Source of the DNA: a virus
Direction: 5' to 3' (one strand)
DNA: 64,000 nucleotides
Virus record (IMG/VR): IMGVR_UViG_3300044797_000394
Location: 1-64,000 of that record
Below, piece after piece: positions 18,905 through 28,948 of this stretch. The translations under genes were made by a program, and so were the position numbers. Each line of letters opens with the position of its first letter. The first letter of the stretch is position 1. Below the pieces are notes generated by a model. It saw only the letters and a program-made list of their open reading frames with translations, was not told where the DNA came from and made no database searches.

Positions 18905-21900
18905 ATGGCAACCGCACCCCAGATCGAATTGAGAGATGGCTCGGGCACAACAACAGCCCTTACGTTCACTACGAACGAGTCTGCGATCATCATTACGGGT
19001 ACGGTCACTCCGGACACAGCGGCGATCCAAATATCGATAAACGGGGGCACGTTCGTCTCGGATCCAACTCTCATTCTTTTCAACCTCCAGAACTTCACGG
19101 TTCCTAATCCAGCGTCCTACCCCGACGGGCTAGGCCTTATCGTCGGGCTCAATACGATACAACTTCGAACCGTCGACATCATTGGAGCGGTTAGCGCCGC
19201 CTCTACCGTAACGGTTACGAGAGTTCTTTCTTCGAATGCTGTCATTACCCAAATTCCGACCGGCGTTCGGGTCAATCGCAACCGAAACACGGTCGATATC
19301 CTGGCTCTCGCCCCCATTCTCATCGTTGGGCAGCAACCAGTAGCGGTTCCCGGTCAGGTCGTTCAAAACTCGAATGCCATTTCGGTTCCTGCGACGACGT
19401 CTTTCCTGGGGTTCAATATTTACGCCTCGACGGCGTCCGGTGGCTCTACGGGGTATTACAAGGTCAACGCTTCGCCTGTTCTGACGCCGACGACGTACGA
19501 AAAGGATATCATTACGTCCGCCAATGACACGGCTATTTGGGACAATACCATCCTTCAGAACGTTCGAATCCGCGTTACGGAGGAGAATGACTTCGGTCAA
19601 ATCTTAGCCGTAAGATACGACAATTCGTATCAGGTAGCGAACCTCGCTGAGAAGCTGTCCTTCACGGACACCTTTCAGAGCTACCACATGAACGAGTTCA
19701 TCGTATTCACCCACAATCGTGCGGGCGGTACTGGAATCATCAATTCGGAGCAGTTCGTCAGTGTGGCCGCAACGGACCCACTTTACTACGTTGTTACCGC
19801 TGTTTTCTACGACAGCGCTCTCCACCAGGAAATTGAGACCCCGTATTCTCAGGAAGTTCTCGGAACGCCGCTAACCATCGATACGGCGATTACGGACCTT
19901 CCAGGCCGAGTTGCTGCCGACATCACCACTTCCTACATCACTCAGGTTCAAACGGTCAACGCCAATGTGGCCATGATTCCGGGTTCAACGACCCGAGACG
20001 TATCCATTGACCCATTTGCCTCGGAAGGGGAGCGCCTTTGGTTCGTGTTGGATTTCGTCCACAGATCCCAGAGTTTCCTAACCTTAATTCAGATCGACGA
20101 TGCGAACAATACGGGGACTTCTGACCCAGTCAGCTCAAGCCCCTACAAGACCGCCCTTATGGCGGCTCTCGGGTTTCAGTCCACGGCGGCAGTGCAAAGC
20201 CTCATCGATACCCAGTTCGACAAGCTCGCTGGGAACGAGGACAAGACACGGCTTCCCGGCAATGCCGCGACTGGACAGGTAGTCATTTACACTCTGACCG
20301 CCCCCATTCAAGACATTGACATTCCTGCCAATTCCTATGTGACGGCTCCGGCTAATTCGAGCACCAACACGACGGCCGTACGGTTCCTTATTGCGGGCGC
20401 GTACACTCTCCCTGCTGCGAATGCGCAAGCGTATTACAACTTCGATGAGAAGCGCTACCAAATTACGGTTGACATCGTTTGTGAACAGACAGGGAGCATC
20501 GGAAACCTTCCCGCGGGTTCCATTACGCAAATTTCGGGCGTCTCGGGTGTTCTGGTCACAAACGATGCTGCAACGGTCTTTGGGACCGACGTCGAGACAA
20601 ACTCCCAGCTCGCGGCTAGGGCCATCCTAGGGTTCGTCTCTGTTGATACGGGCACTGAGGGTGGTTACGAGCGTACGGCTTCGTCCCAGGTAGGCATAGT
20701 GAAAGCCCTCGTTGTCAAGAGTGGCGATCCCCTCATGATGCGCGACTATGACCCTGTCCGTATGAAGCACATTGGTGGCAAAGTCGACATTTGGGTTCAA
20801 GGCACGCTTGAGCGTACGATCTCTGAGACTTTTGCCTTTACGTATACGATTGCCAGTGGGATCGATGCCTCTATTATCAATCTTGCGACGCTCACACTGC
20901 GAGCTTTGGACTCAAGGGTCACACCGTCAACGCCTATTATCCAAGTTCTGAGTGTATTCAACGTTACGCAGGGGTTGAGTTACGATCTCACGGGGTTGAC
21001 CCTTGTCGACTATGAGACGTTCACGCTGAACCCCGCTCTTCCGGACCAGCCGACAACGCACATTGATGACGTCATTGAAGCTAGTTACCGATTTCAAGTG
21101 GCGAACGTTTTTACGTTCAGTTTTCAGCCAGTCATTCGAGTCGTTTCTGTCGTTGGAGAAGTTTCTGGACCCTTGTCCCCCACAAACAATATCGTTTTCG
21201 ACAAGAGCGCGGATCCTCTCCTCGTTGGGGAATCTACCATCTCCACGGACAACATTTCGATCATTCAGTATCAGGGAATCCCGTCGGGAGCGACCATTAC
21301 GGTGAACAATGAAGTCCATGTTCTCATTGGGTTCTTCAACGAACCCCTAGAGAGCATAGGAATCAACACGGATACGATTGCCGTGTACTCTGCGGATCGT
21401 ACGACTGAGTACAATGGACCAGGCTCCTCGGCTCCTGATTACGATATCGTTCAGGGAACGGCAACGACGCCCGCAAAGCTCGTGCGAACAGCGACTTCGA
21501 ACATTGTTAGTGGGCAGACGGTTAGCGTCGACTACGTCCACGATGAAAACTTCGTGGTCACGTACGTCATCAACGATCTCCTCCAGCAGCTCCAAGCCGT
21601 CGTGAATACCCAAAGGCACGTTACGGCGGACGTTCTTGTCAAGCAGACAATTGAGAATGATGTGAACCTGGAGACTACGGTTCAGCTCGATTCGGGCGCG
21701 GTGCAGTCGACCGTGGACCCACTTATTCGTACGAACACCTCTCTCATTCTGAATCAGAAGCTCATCGGTCAGGGCGTCGCTCAATCAAACATAGACGCCG
21801 CCATCAATGATACGACGGGTGTGGACTTCAATGTCCTACCTTTCGCCCTCATGGGTTACGCCGATGGTTCGATCAAGCTTCGAGAGACCGTGAACTCGGC

Positions 21901-22381
21901 ATACCAGGCGGTTCCCTCACTTAATATCGGGGGCAATAACGCATACATTCTTACGGGCGCTTTGGAGTACCCAACAACTGACGGTGGGGGATTGGCTACT
22001 GAAACCCACGGAGTCTTCCAAGACGACGTGCAAATGACTCCAGCGACGTCGCTTGCCACGGTGGCGAGCGGTCCGTCTCAGGGTTGGATTATAGGGGCGG
22101 AAGGTGCCAGCATTACTGGATATTCCGACTCGGCTACCCTCATTGCTCAGGGTTATACGACGCCCGCACAAATCGCCGCTCAGCAACTCGTCCTTACGGC
22201 TAACCACGTGGTCATTTCCCTATCATCGGCGGGTACACCACCCGATATTCCGACGAATCATGCGTATACATGCACGTACATCATACGAGGTGATACCGGT
22301 TCCCACGATATCACGGCGGCTGCCGTTGAGTACATCACACAAGGGGACTTCACGATCACCTACCGTACTGCCACAAGTTGA
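18905..22381 (+). CDS. Baseplate J-like wedge protein (gp6/gpJ family)
   Basis: 1158 aa. The central part (about residues 425-650) has the baseplate-J signature: an N-terminal arm ending in LAGNEDKTRLPGNAATG, then IDIPANSYVTAPA, a QTGSIGNLPAGSITQISGVS segment, VTNDAATVFGTDVETNSQLA, and R-x-I-L-G with a GTEGGYERTASS element followed by VKALVVKSGDP. In P2 gpJ and T4 gp6 this region forms the ring that joins the wedges. N- and C-terminal extensions make this protein about twice the size of T4 gp6 (660 aa). The N-terminal 240 residues contain Ig-like strands. The start lies four bases after the preceding stop. Confidence 0.87.
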   Translation: MATAPQIELRDGSGTTTALTFTTNESAIIITGTVTPDTAAIQISINGGTFVSDPTLILFNLQNFTVPNPASYPDGLGLIVGLNTIQLRTVDIIGAVSAASTVTVTRVLSSNAVITQIPTGVRVNRNRNTVDILALAPILIVGQQPVAVPGQVVQNSNAISVPATTSFLGFNIYASTASGGSTGYYKVNASPVLTPTTYEKDIITSANDTAIWDNTILQNVRIRVTEENDFGQILAVRYDNSYQVANLAEKLSFTDTFQSYHMNEFIVFTHNRAGGTGIINSEQFVSVAATDPLYYVVTAVFYDSALHQEIETPYSQEVLGTPLTIDTAITDLPGRVAADITTSYITQVQTVNANVAMIPGSTTRDVSIDPFASEGERLWFVLDFVHRSQSFLTLIQIDDANNTGTSDPVSSSPYKTALMAALGFQSTAAVQSLIDTQFDKLAGNEDKTRLPGNAATGQVVIYTLTAPIQDIDIPANSYVTAPANSSTNTTAVRFLIAGAYTLPAANAQAYYNFDEKRYQITVDIVCEQTGSIGNLPAGSITQISGVSGVLVTNDAATVFGTDVETNSQLAARAILGFVSVDTGTEGGYERTASSQVGIVKALVVKSGDPLMMRDYDPVRMKHIGGKVDIWVQGTLERTISETFAFTYTIASGIDASIINLATLTLRALDSRVTPSTPIIQVLSVFNVTQGLSYDLTGLTLVDYETFTLNPALPDQPTTHIDDVIEASYRFQVANVFTFSFQPVIRVVSVVGEVSGPLSPTNNIVFDKSADPLLVGESTISTDNISIIQYQGIPSGATITVNNEVHVLIGFFNEPLESIGINTDTIAVYSADRTTEYNGPGSSAPDYDIVQGTATTPAKLVRTATSNIVSGQTVSVDYVHDENFVVTYVINDLLQQLQAVVNTQRHVTADVLVKQTIENDVNLETTVQLDSGAVQSTVDPLIRTNTSLILNQKLIGQGVAQSNIDAAINDTTGVDFNVLPFALMGYADGSIKLRETVNSAYQAVPSLNIGGNNAYILTGALEYPTTDGGGLATETHGVFQDDVQMTPATSLATVASGPSQGWIIGAEGASITGYSDSATLIAQGYTTPAQIAAQQLVLTANHVVISLSSAGTPPDIPTNHAYTCTYIIRGDTGSHDITAAAVEYITQGDFTITYRTATS

Positions 22382-22401
22382 CGGTAATCTCCTTTTTTCT
22401 T

Positions 22402-22428
22402 CTCAAGGGTGAACGGTGACCCCTTGAG
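22402..22428 (+). promoter_or_regulatory. Hairpin over the start of the 2,174-aa fibre gene
   Basis: Perfect 8-bp inverted repeat: CTCAAGGG (22,402-22,409) and CCCTTGAG (22,421-22,428), with an 11-base loop. The in-frame TTG at 22,424 lies in the 3' arm and the only purine-rich site lies in the 5' arm. A pyrimidine tract precedes it. Two other fibre genes (31,818 and 35,247) have the same arrangement. It could limit ribosome access until opened, or be a recombination boundary. Confidence 0.5.
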
Positions 22429-25400
22429 TATATTTTATCTGGTCAATTCTCCGACTGGCAGCAATGGAACTGCCCAATTCGGGGGGTCCGCCCCATCGGT
22501 AGCCACGACTGGCACGGGATGGACTACGAGCCTCGTCAACGGATACAACACGACGGCCCTCATGGTCTTCGGGACGTTGGAGGCGATTACCACGTCAGGG
22601 CAGTTTGCCGAGTTCCCAGGTCCGCAGTCTCTGTCTGGCACCTTTTCCACAACGAGTGGCTCTGCCAATGTTCAAACTTCGGTCAGTCAGGTCGATGTTC
22701 TAGTTCCAGGGGATTATGTTTGGTTCTCAACGGGTCCAACCTTTTCTCCTGGCTACGTTCCTCAGGTCGTATCCGTAAGTCCGTCCTTTTTTACGATCAG
22801 CACTCAATCGAACTATACAGGTCCTGTTACGGTAGGCGGTACGATCTCGAGCAGTGACAGCTTTCAAACGGCAGAGCTTACTCAGACCTTTGCGGCTGGC
22901 CAGTGGACGTTTGCTCTGGCTATCGAGCAAACGTCACCCACAAGTGTTGGTGGAGAGATCGGATTTCTTATCCGAGTTTGGCAGGGTGGAAGCCCAAGCT
23001 CTGTAATTGAGCTAACCACCAGTCCAATCGCTCTGACCCCTCAGGGTATTGTTCCTGATGCTCCGATCAACTTCACGGGAACATGGAACGCTCCCGAAGT
23101 TGTCATGCCCGGTACCAGTTGCTTGTTTTTTCAGATCGGCTGCTACACCTCACCGAATTTCTCAACGGGCGTCACATTCAAAATCAGGCAAGACCCAAAC
23201 AATTCCTATGTTCTCCCCCCGCCCAGCTATGAGCTGGCGATCACGGGACTTACCGGTGACGGTACAGCTAGCGGACCAGGGGTTGTTCCTTTCACTCTCG
23301 CCACAGTGTCCACGGCGGGAACGACAGGAGGCCCGACTTCCGTTCCGGTCATTACCATCAATGCCAAGGGACTTGTTACGGCCGTCTCCTCCGCCACTCC
23401 GACGGTTTCCTCTGTCAGTGGGGTTTCGATTCCAGGGTCTCCGTCCGCTGGTCAGGCCCTCGTTGCTACGAGTTCCACGACTGCCGTCTGGGAAGCATTC
23501 CCTGCGGCTGGAATTACGGGCCTGACAGGAGATGTTACGGCAACGGGTCCTGGAACGGCTGCGGCGACTCTCGCCGCCTCCGGTGTTTCTGCTGGAATTT
23601 ATGGCGGTGGAAATGCCGTTCCCGTCGTAAACGTTGACTCCAAGGGACGCATTACCTCTGTCTCTCTGGCTCAGGTCACTCCGAGCGCTTCGAACCTTCC
23701 CACAATCACGTTGACGGGGGATGCCGCTGGCTCGGGCTCGGGTGGCACCATCAACACAACGGTAGACAGTCTTCAGGGAACGATTACCCTCAGTGGGACC
23801 CCTTCGGCTGGTTACATTCTCACGGCCACTTCGAGCTCTGCGGCGAGCTGGGAACCGAACAGTGGGGGGTTGGGAATCACCTCCTTGACTGGAGATGGTA
23901 CGGCGACTGGTCCCGGTGCATCGGTATTCACTCTTGCCACAGTTGCGACAGCGGGAACGACAGGATCTTCCACACAAGTTCCAGTAATCACTATCGACGC
24001 GAAGGGGCGGGTTACATCTGTTTCCACGGCAACTCCGACGGTCAGCGCCATCAGTGGAATTACAGTTTCTGGCACCCCCTCTATCGGACAAGCTCTTATT
24101 GCGACGAGTTCGACCACAGCGGATTGGCAGACTCCGGCCGTTACGGGAATCAATCAGCTTACGGGGGACGGCACCGCGGGTCCCGGCTTGGGATCTCAAG
24201 TCCTGACATTAAGCACTGTGAACTCCGATACTGGAACCTTTGGTGACGGTGGGGATATTCCCGTCATTACCGTCAATGGCAAGGGTTTAATTACTGCGGT
24301 TACCACGACTCAGGTCACTCCGAGTTCCGCGAACCTTCCCACAATCACGTTGACGGGAGATGTCTCTGGTTCGGGAAGTGCCGGAAGTATACCCACAACG
24401 CTTGCTACGGTGGCTACGGCTGGTACTTACGGCAGTGGGAATGCCATTCCAAGGGTTACCATCGACGCGAAGGGGCGGGTTACATCCGTCGCAACAACAC
24501 CACCCACCCCCACTTCCGCGAATCTACCCACAATCACGATTACAGGAGACGTCTTAGGTTCCGGGGCAGGTGGTACTATCGGCGTTTCTCTCGCCACGGT
24601 AGCGACAGCAGGGACAACGGGCGGAAGCACCGCAATCCCAGTTATCACCATCGATGTGAAGGGGAGAACGACCAGTATCACCACGGTAACGCCGACCGTT
24701 TCGGCCGTATCTGGAATCACCGTCTCTGGGACGCCTTCCACGGGTCAGGTTCTCACAGCCACCTCCTCGACCGCGGCCGATTGGCAAACGCCGTCTAGTA
24801 CGGGTATCACACAACTCACTGGAGATGTCACCGCCGGTCCTGGTAGCGGATCCCAAGCGTCAACTCTGGCCACCTCAGGGGTGACCGCAGGAACGTACGG
24901 TTCGACGACAACCATCCCCGAGGTGACTTTCGACGCCAAGGGACGCGCTACTTCCGCTTCATCGGTATCCTTGGCCTCGGGCGGATTGCCGACCATCACC
25001 CTCACGGGCGATACGACGGGATCGGGGTCGGGCGGAAGTATCTCAACAACTACGGGACGACTCCAAGGCTCGATTGTCCTCAGTGGGACGCCCGCGGCGG
25101 GCGAGGCCCTTGTTGCTACGAGCTCCACGGCGGCGTCTTGGACGAGCGTCATGCCCGTCCTACGCGCGAGCTCTTTCGGAGCAACGGGCGCCGTAGGAGT
25201 GAGCCAAAATACGGCCCTTCAAGCCATGTTGGATCACGCGAAGTCTATCGGCGGAGCTCGATGTTACTTCGATCCGAGTCCATCTGGCACGTACTTCCTC
25301 ACGTCTCCGCTATTCATCGACGGGACTAATTCGGAGATCTTTTCAGACTACTTTACGACGTTCTACGATCGTTCGTATGACGCAGGCGGGAACCTTTACC

Positions 25401-28400
25401 AAGGAGAGTTCCTCGGGCCCTTGATTGCCCACTGTCCTTCGTATCCTCAGCCGCCGTATGTCAACTATCTAGTGGGGACGTTTCACGTTATCAACGGCTC
25501 AGCCTCAGTCACCACGACGTCGTCCCAAGTCGGAATTCTGGCAGCGGGGAACAAGATCATCTTTGCCGAGGACGCGACCCAAACGGTCTACACCCTCACA
25601 ACCCCGATCAATTCTACGACGATTACCCTGACGACGAACTACACGGGTACGACGTACACGGCCACGGGCGCTCTTGGCCAAGTCAATGCCTCTACGGGCA
25701 TCAATATGGTCGATTGGACTATCGCCAATGGGAACAACGGAGCGTACCTCCGACTTTCCGAAACAGGTGTCGGCTTCCTCGGCGGTTTGGGGCCGTCTAC
25801 GAGCCCAGCCACGGGCCTCACGATTGAGTGCTTCGTTTACCTCAATTCGTACACGACTGGAGCCTCCTATACCCCAATTGTGAATGGAGGAGGCGGCGTT
25901 GGACCAGGAGGCGCGTTCAGCGCCTATACCTACGGCTACCCATATCGGGTTGTTTCGTTCGGTATGAGTGATGGGTACCTCGCGGGAGACATCGCGACGA
26001 CGTCAAATCTCTATAGCTTCCCGAGCGGTCCCGCGTACCCACAATTCAACGGATCCCTGACCTCAGGGATCCAGATCCCTCTTCGAACCATCACGCACAT
26101 TGCGATGAGTTGGGGAGCGGACGGATATCTCCACTGGTTCGTCAACGGCGTCGAGGATACGACTCTAAAGACGGCGATTACTGGAACTTTGGTCCAGAAC
26201 ATAACCGAGCAGCTCACGATGGGCTGCATGTTCTCGGGCTATATCAAGCCTGGAACTGGCTACTGGGGGGAACTTGTCGGAGAGAACTTCGACGGGTACT
26301 TTGGGGGACTCCGTATTTCCGCAACGCAGGAATACACGACGAACTTCACGCCCCCAACGGCGGAACTCTCGACGGACGCCCATACGATCTATCTCCTCAA
26401 CTTCGACCCCTCAAACATTCAGAGGGACTTGTTCGTCACGGGAACGTCGACGTATCTCAACGACATCCGAATCGGCATTCTTCAAGGGAACGGGGTCTCG
26501 CAGAAGACCATGTCCGTTTGGAACCGTTGGAACTCTTCGGTCAACGACTCTCAAGGTGCCACGTGGAATCATATTCACGACTTGGCTCTCCAGAAGTACC
26601 AGACGGGAATGGCTTACTACAGCCAACTCGCTCCGTTCAACAAGTACGAACGACTCTGGCTCCAAGGGACGATCGGCGGAACCTGGGTCAACAACTGCTA
26701 TGAATGCACTTACAGGCAAATCTTTGTCTTCGGAGGCAACGCCTTCCTAACGGGCTCTCATGGTTATTACACTTCGGAGAGCTACGGCTTTTGCGGAGTT
26801 GGGGCGTCCAACCAAAACGCTATTGAGCACATCCAGTTCGTCTACGGCGGGAACATGTCATACGCCTTGATCCTCGGCGGGTCGGGCTGGATGGTGACCG
26901 ATCCTCTCATCGAGGGATGCGCGAACACGCTTGGAGATGTCCTTCTACTCGCTGAGCCAGACTGTGCGGTTCAAATCTTCGACCTCGGAGCAACGAACGA
27001 GGGCGGCGGTTTGCTCGACACTGTCATTCGCTTGCTCAACATTTCGTACAACCGAACCGCCCAGCTCTCCCTTTACAACGGGTCTGGAACCGTAAACGAT
27101 TACGGCGGTCAGGGTGTCATCGTATGCGGACCGTGGTCTCTGACCAACGACTCGTGCCTTATTACGGCAGGGTACGCAATTGGCGGATCCAGCACTCCAA
27201 TTTATCTGGCAAGCAGCTTCAATACCGCATCTGTTCTACCTGCGGTTAAGATCACTACGACTGGGTTCCCTGGTCTTTCCCTACAAGCCCAGTACAGCCC
27301 GGACGGTGGGAACACGTACAGTGCGATATTCCCTGTTCCCAACACGGGTATCGTTGTTCCGTCCGTTGGAAATACCACCATTCTTTGTCCTGACGGGTCC
27401 ACCACTCCCCCTCCGGCCGCATACTTCTACGTTCCAGGAACGTCTTTGAGTGGTACGTTTGCCATTACCAACGGCTCGTCCACTGTGCCAACGACTTCTT
27501 CTCAGGTCAGTACCCTGATTGCTGGTGATGCTGTTACCTTCTCGTCAGATACGAGCGGTACTATTTACCTCGTATCCTCAGTTACGAGTGCCCATATCAT
27601 CTTGCAAACGAACTACACTGGCACGACCTATGCGGCATCCTCTGGCCTCAATGTGACTGTGTCGGCTTCCGTTCAAAATTGTTTCATCCGAATTGTCTCC
27701 TCTACGACCTATGTCCTGGGGACGGGCACTTTCTCTCCACCGGACTCCTCTGCTGTTACGTTTACTCCCGGAACTCCTATCGCTGTTGGAGGCGGAATCT
27801 CGTGGATGCCGGTTTCTGGGGACGGATCCTATGTTGCCGGAACCGTTTATTCTCTCCAGTACCTGAATTTCAACTACAACGGTTTGGGTCCTACGTACAC
27901 CGCGAGTTCTACTCCTCTCGTTTCCCAGCCCCTTTTGAGCTTCTACCCTTCTCAAATTGCGAATAATGGAGATGTGCCGTTTCCCAACGGGTCGGCTTAC
28001 CTAATCGGAAATACACAGCCTCCCGTTTGGTGGAATGTCCCTAATCAGATTCTCTTTGCTCCGACCGCGGGTGGGGTGTTCACTCAGGTGAATGCAACGT
28101 TCGTCGATTCGAACAATACGGCGTGCGTGCGAATCCCTTGCTACGACACCTACTACAAGCAGCTTTATAGTGGGTCGGCCACAACGTATTGGGTTGATTC
28201 AACGAGTTTCATGTACGGAACCATCGCAATCGCTGGTCCAACCATTACGACGGTTGTTCTTCCGTTTGTGACCAAAGGCTACCAGAAAACCATCATCAAC
28301 AATACTGGTAACACCATTACGGTCGGCGGCTCAAGCTCCTACGGTGGGGCTCTCACGGGCGCCACCGTATCGATCATTAGCGGTTCTGCGTCTAACATCA

Positions 28401-28945
28401 TCAGTACGGGTCAAGGTTGGGTCACCACAACCGCTCCAGCGATCACGGCTCTTACTGGGGACGTTACAGCCTCAGGGCCAGGTTCCGCTGCGGCGACGGT
28501 CAACTCGATTAGCGGGTCGTCTCCCATCAACATCACGGCCACGGAGACGACACTCAACTCTTCTGGTACTCCCACGGCACCCATCAGTGCGATCGTCACC
28601 ACATACACAACGACCAACGCAACTACGGTGTACCCATACTCTATCGGCACCTTCCCTCCAGCCACGGTTAGCCGCTTCACCATTAATGTTCTTGGTGTAG
28701 ATACGGGCGGGGCAGGGGATATGTACTCCGCGGATTACGAGTGCGTCGTTCAGAGGGCCGGTTCTTCTTCGGCCGTTTTGAATCCCACAACTCCAGCTCC
28801 GTACAACATTCTCACGAACGGTTCGGGCAGCTCCATGAGCTCTAGCGTTTCTCTGCTTGGAAACACTTTCAGAGTGGGGGTTACTGGACTGTCTTCGACT
28901 ACAATTGATTGGTCGATCGATGTCACGCAGAAGGTGATAAGCTAG
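22424..28945 (+). CDS. Giant tail fibre/tailspike with pectate-lyase-like beta-helix
   Basis: About 2,174 aa from TTG 22,424; a GTG at 22,409 is in frame but has no room for a ribosome site and lies inside the leader hairpin. By position: a beta module (about 22,630-22,850); nine fibre repeats of the LTGDxTxxGPG...VPVITIDAKGRVTSV type (23,240-25,150); the N-terminal cap of a pectate-lyase-like helix (SFGATGAVGVSQNTALQAML at about 25,177); an inserted module (25,473-25,677); a concanavalin/LamG-like domain (about 25,690-26,410); the body of the beta-helix (to about 27,400); a third module (27,446-27,655); and a C-terminal domain (28,437-28,945) shared with the gene at 31,818. This architecture fits a receptor-binding, polysaccharide-degrading fibre. 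Catalytic residues cannot be assigned by eye. Confidence 0.82.
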   Translation: MSIFYLVNSPTGSNGTAQFGGSAPSVATTGTGWTTSLVNGYNTTALMVFGTLEAITTSGQFAEFPGPQSLSGTFSTTSGSANVQTSVSQVDVLVPGDYVWFSTGPTFSPGYVPQVVSVSPSFFTISTQSNYTGPVTVGGTISSSDSFQTAELTQTFAAGQWTFALAIEQTSPTSVGGEIGFLIRVWQGGSPSSVIELTTSPIALTPQGIVPDAPINFTGTWNAPEVVMPGTSCLFFQIGCYTSPNFSTGVTFKIRQDPNNSYVLPPPSYELAITGLTGDGTASGPGVVPFTLATVSTAGTTGGPTSVPVITINAKGLVTAVSSATPTVSSVSGVSIPGSPSAGQALVATSSTTAVWEAFPAAGITGLTGDVTATGPGTAAATLAASGVSAGIYGGGNAVPVVNVDSKGRITSVSLAQVTPSASNLPTITLTGDAAGSGSGGTINTTVDSLQGTITLSGTPSAGYILTATSSSAASWEPNSGGLGITSLTGDGTATGPGASVFTLATVATAGTTGSSTQVPVITIDAKGRVTSVSTATPTVSAISGITVSGTPSIGQALIATSSTTADWQTPAVTGINQLTGDGTAGPGLGSQVLTLSTVNSDTGTFGDGGDIPVITVNGKGLITAVTTTQVTPSSANLPTITLTGDVSGSGSAGSIPTTLATVATAGTYGSGNAIPRVTIDAKGRVTSVATTPPTPTSANLPTITITGDVLGSGAGGTIGVSLATVATAGTTGGSTAIPVITIDVKGRTTSITTVTPTVSAVSGITVSGTPSTGQVLTATSSTAADWQTPSSTGITQLTGDVTAGPGSGSQASTLATSGVTAGTYGSTTTIPEVTFDAKGRATSASSVSLASGGLPTITLTGDTTGSGSGGSISTTTGRLQGSIVLSGTPAAGEALVATSSTAASWTSVMPVLRASSFGATGAVGVSQNTALQAMLDHAKSIGGARCYFDPSPSGTYFLTSPLFIDGTNSEIFSDYFTTFYDRSYDAGGNLYQGEFLGPLIAHCPSYPQPPYVNYLVGTFHVINGSASVTTTSSQVGILAAGNKIIFAEDATQTVYTLTTPINSTTITLTTNYTGTTYTATGALGQVNASTGINMVDWTIANGNNGAYLRLSETGVGFLGGLGPSTSPATGLTIECFVYLNSYTTGASYTPIVNGGGGVGPGGAFSAYTYGYPYRVVSFGMSDGYLAGDIATTSNLYSFPSGPAYPQFNGSLTSGIQIPLRTITHIAMSWGADGYLHWFVNGVEDTTLKTAITGTLVQNITEQLTMGCMFSGYIKPGTGYWGELVGENFDGYFGGLRISATQEYTTNFTPPTAELSTDAHTIYLLNFDPSNIQRDLFVTGTSTYLNDIRIGILQGNGVSQKTMSVWNRWNSSVNDSQGATWNHIHDLALQKYQTGMAYYSQLAPFNKYERLWLQGTIGGTWVNNCYECTYRQIFVFGGNAFLTGSHGYYTSESYGFCGVGASNQNAIEHIQFVYGGNMSYALILGGSGWMVTDPLIEGCANTLGDVLLLAEPDCAVQIFDLGATNEGGGLLDTVIRLLNISYNRTAQLSLYNGSGTVNDYGGQGVIVCGPWSLTNDSCLITAGYAIGGSSTPIYLASSFNTASVLPAVKITTTGFPGLSLQAQYSPDGGNTYSAIFPVPNTGIVVPSVGNTTILCPDGSTTPPPAAYFYVPGTSLSGTFAITNGSSTVPTTSSQVSTLIAGDAVTFSSDTSGTIYLVSSVTSAHIILQTNYTGTTYAASSGLNVTVSASVQNCFIRIVSSTTYVLGTGTFSPPDSSAVTFTPGTPIAVGGGISWMPVSGDGSYVAGTVYSLQYLNFNYNGLGPTYTASSTPLVSQPLLSFYPSQIANNGDVPFPNGSAYLIGNTQPPVWWNVPNQILFAPTAGGVFTQVNATFVDSNNTACVRIPCYDTYYKQLYSGSATTYWVDSTSFMYGTIAIAGPTITTVVLPFVTKGYQKTIINNTGNTITVGGSSSYGGALTGATVSIISGSASNIISTGQGWVTTTAPAITALTGDVTASGPGSAAATVNSISGSSPINITATETTLNSSGTPTAPISAIVTTYTTTNATTVYPYSIGTFPPATVSRFTINVLGVDTGGAGDMYSADYECVVQRAGSSSAVLNPTTPAPYNILTNGSGSSMSSSVSLLGNTFRVGVTGLSSTTIDWSIDVTQKVIS
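23240..25150 (+). repeat. Nine tandem LTGD fibre repeats
   Basis: Nine repeats of about 55-95 residues, each starting I-x-x-LTGD or TITLTGD and most continuing TLATV, then VPVITIDAKGRVTSV or a close variant. Some also carry the SGTPSxGQxLxATSSTxAxW ending. This is a common shaft repeat of phage fibres. The same repeat occurs as three or four copies in the gene at 54,845 and once near the C-termini of the genes at 22,424 and 31,818. Confidence 0.85.
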
Positions 28946-28948
28946 GGT

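Noticed and set aside
22409-22423. GTG at 22,409 as start of the giant fibre gene
   Set aside because: There is no room for a ribosome site in front of it and it lies in the 5' arm of the hairpin; TTG 22,424 matches the MS-type starts and leader layout of the genes at 31,818 and 35,247. This is not certain.
22402-22440. The hairpin at 22,402 as an intrinsic terminator
   Set aside because: The sequence after the stem is A/T-mixed (TATATTTTATCT) rather than a T-tract, and the same hairpin form recurs over start codons of two other genes, so a role at translation start seems more likely.
23162-24199. Antisense open frame of 345 codons on the - strand
   Set aside because: It lies wholly opposite the LTGD repeats of the fibre gene, is rich in Arg/Ser/Gly as expected for the complement of Thr/Gly/Ser codons, and has no site or family resemblance.
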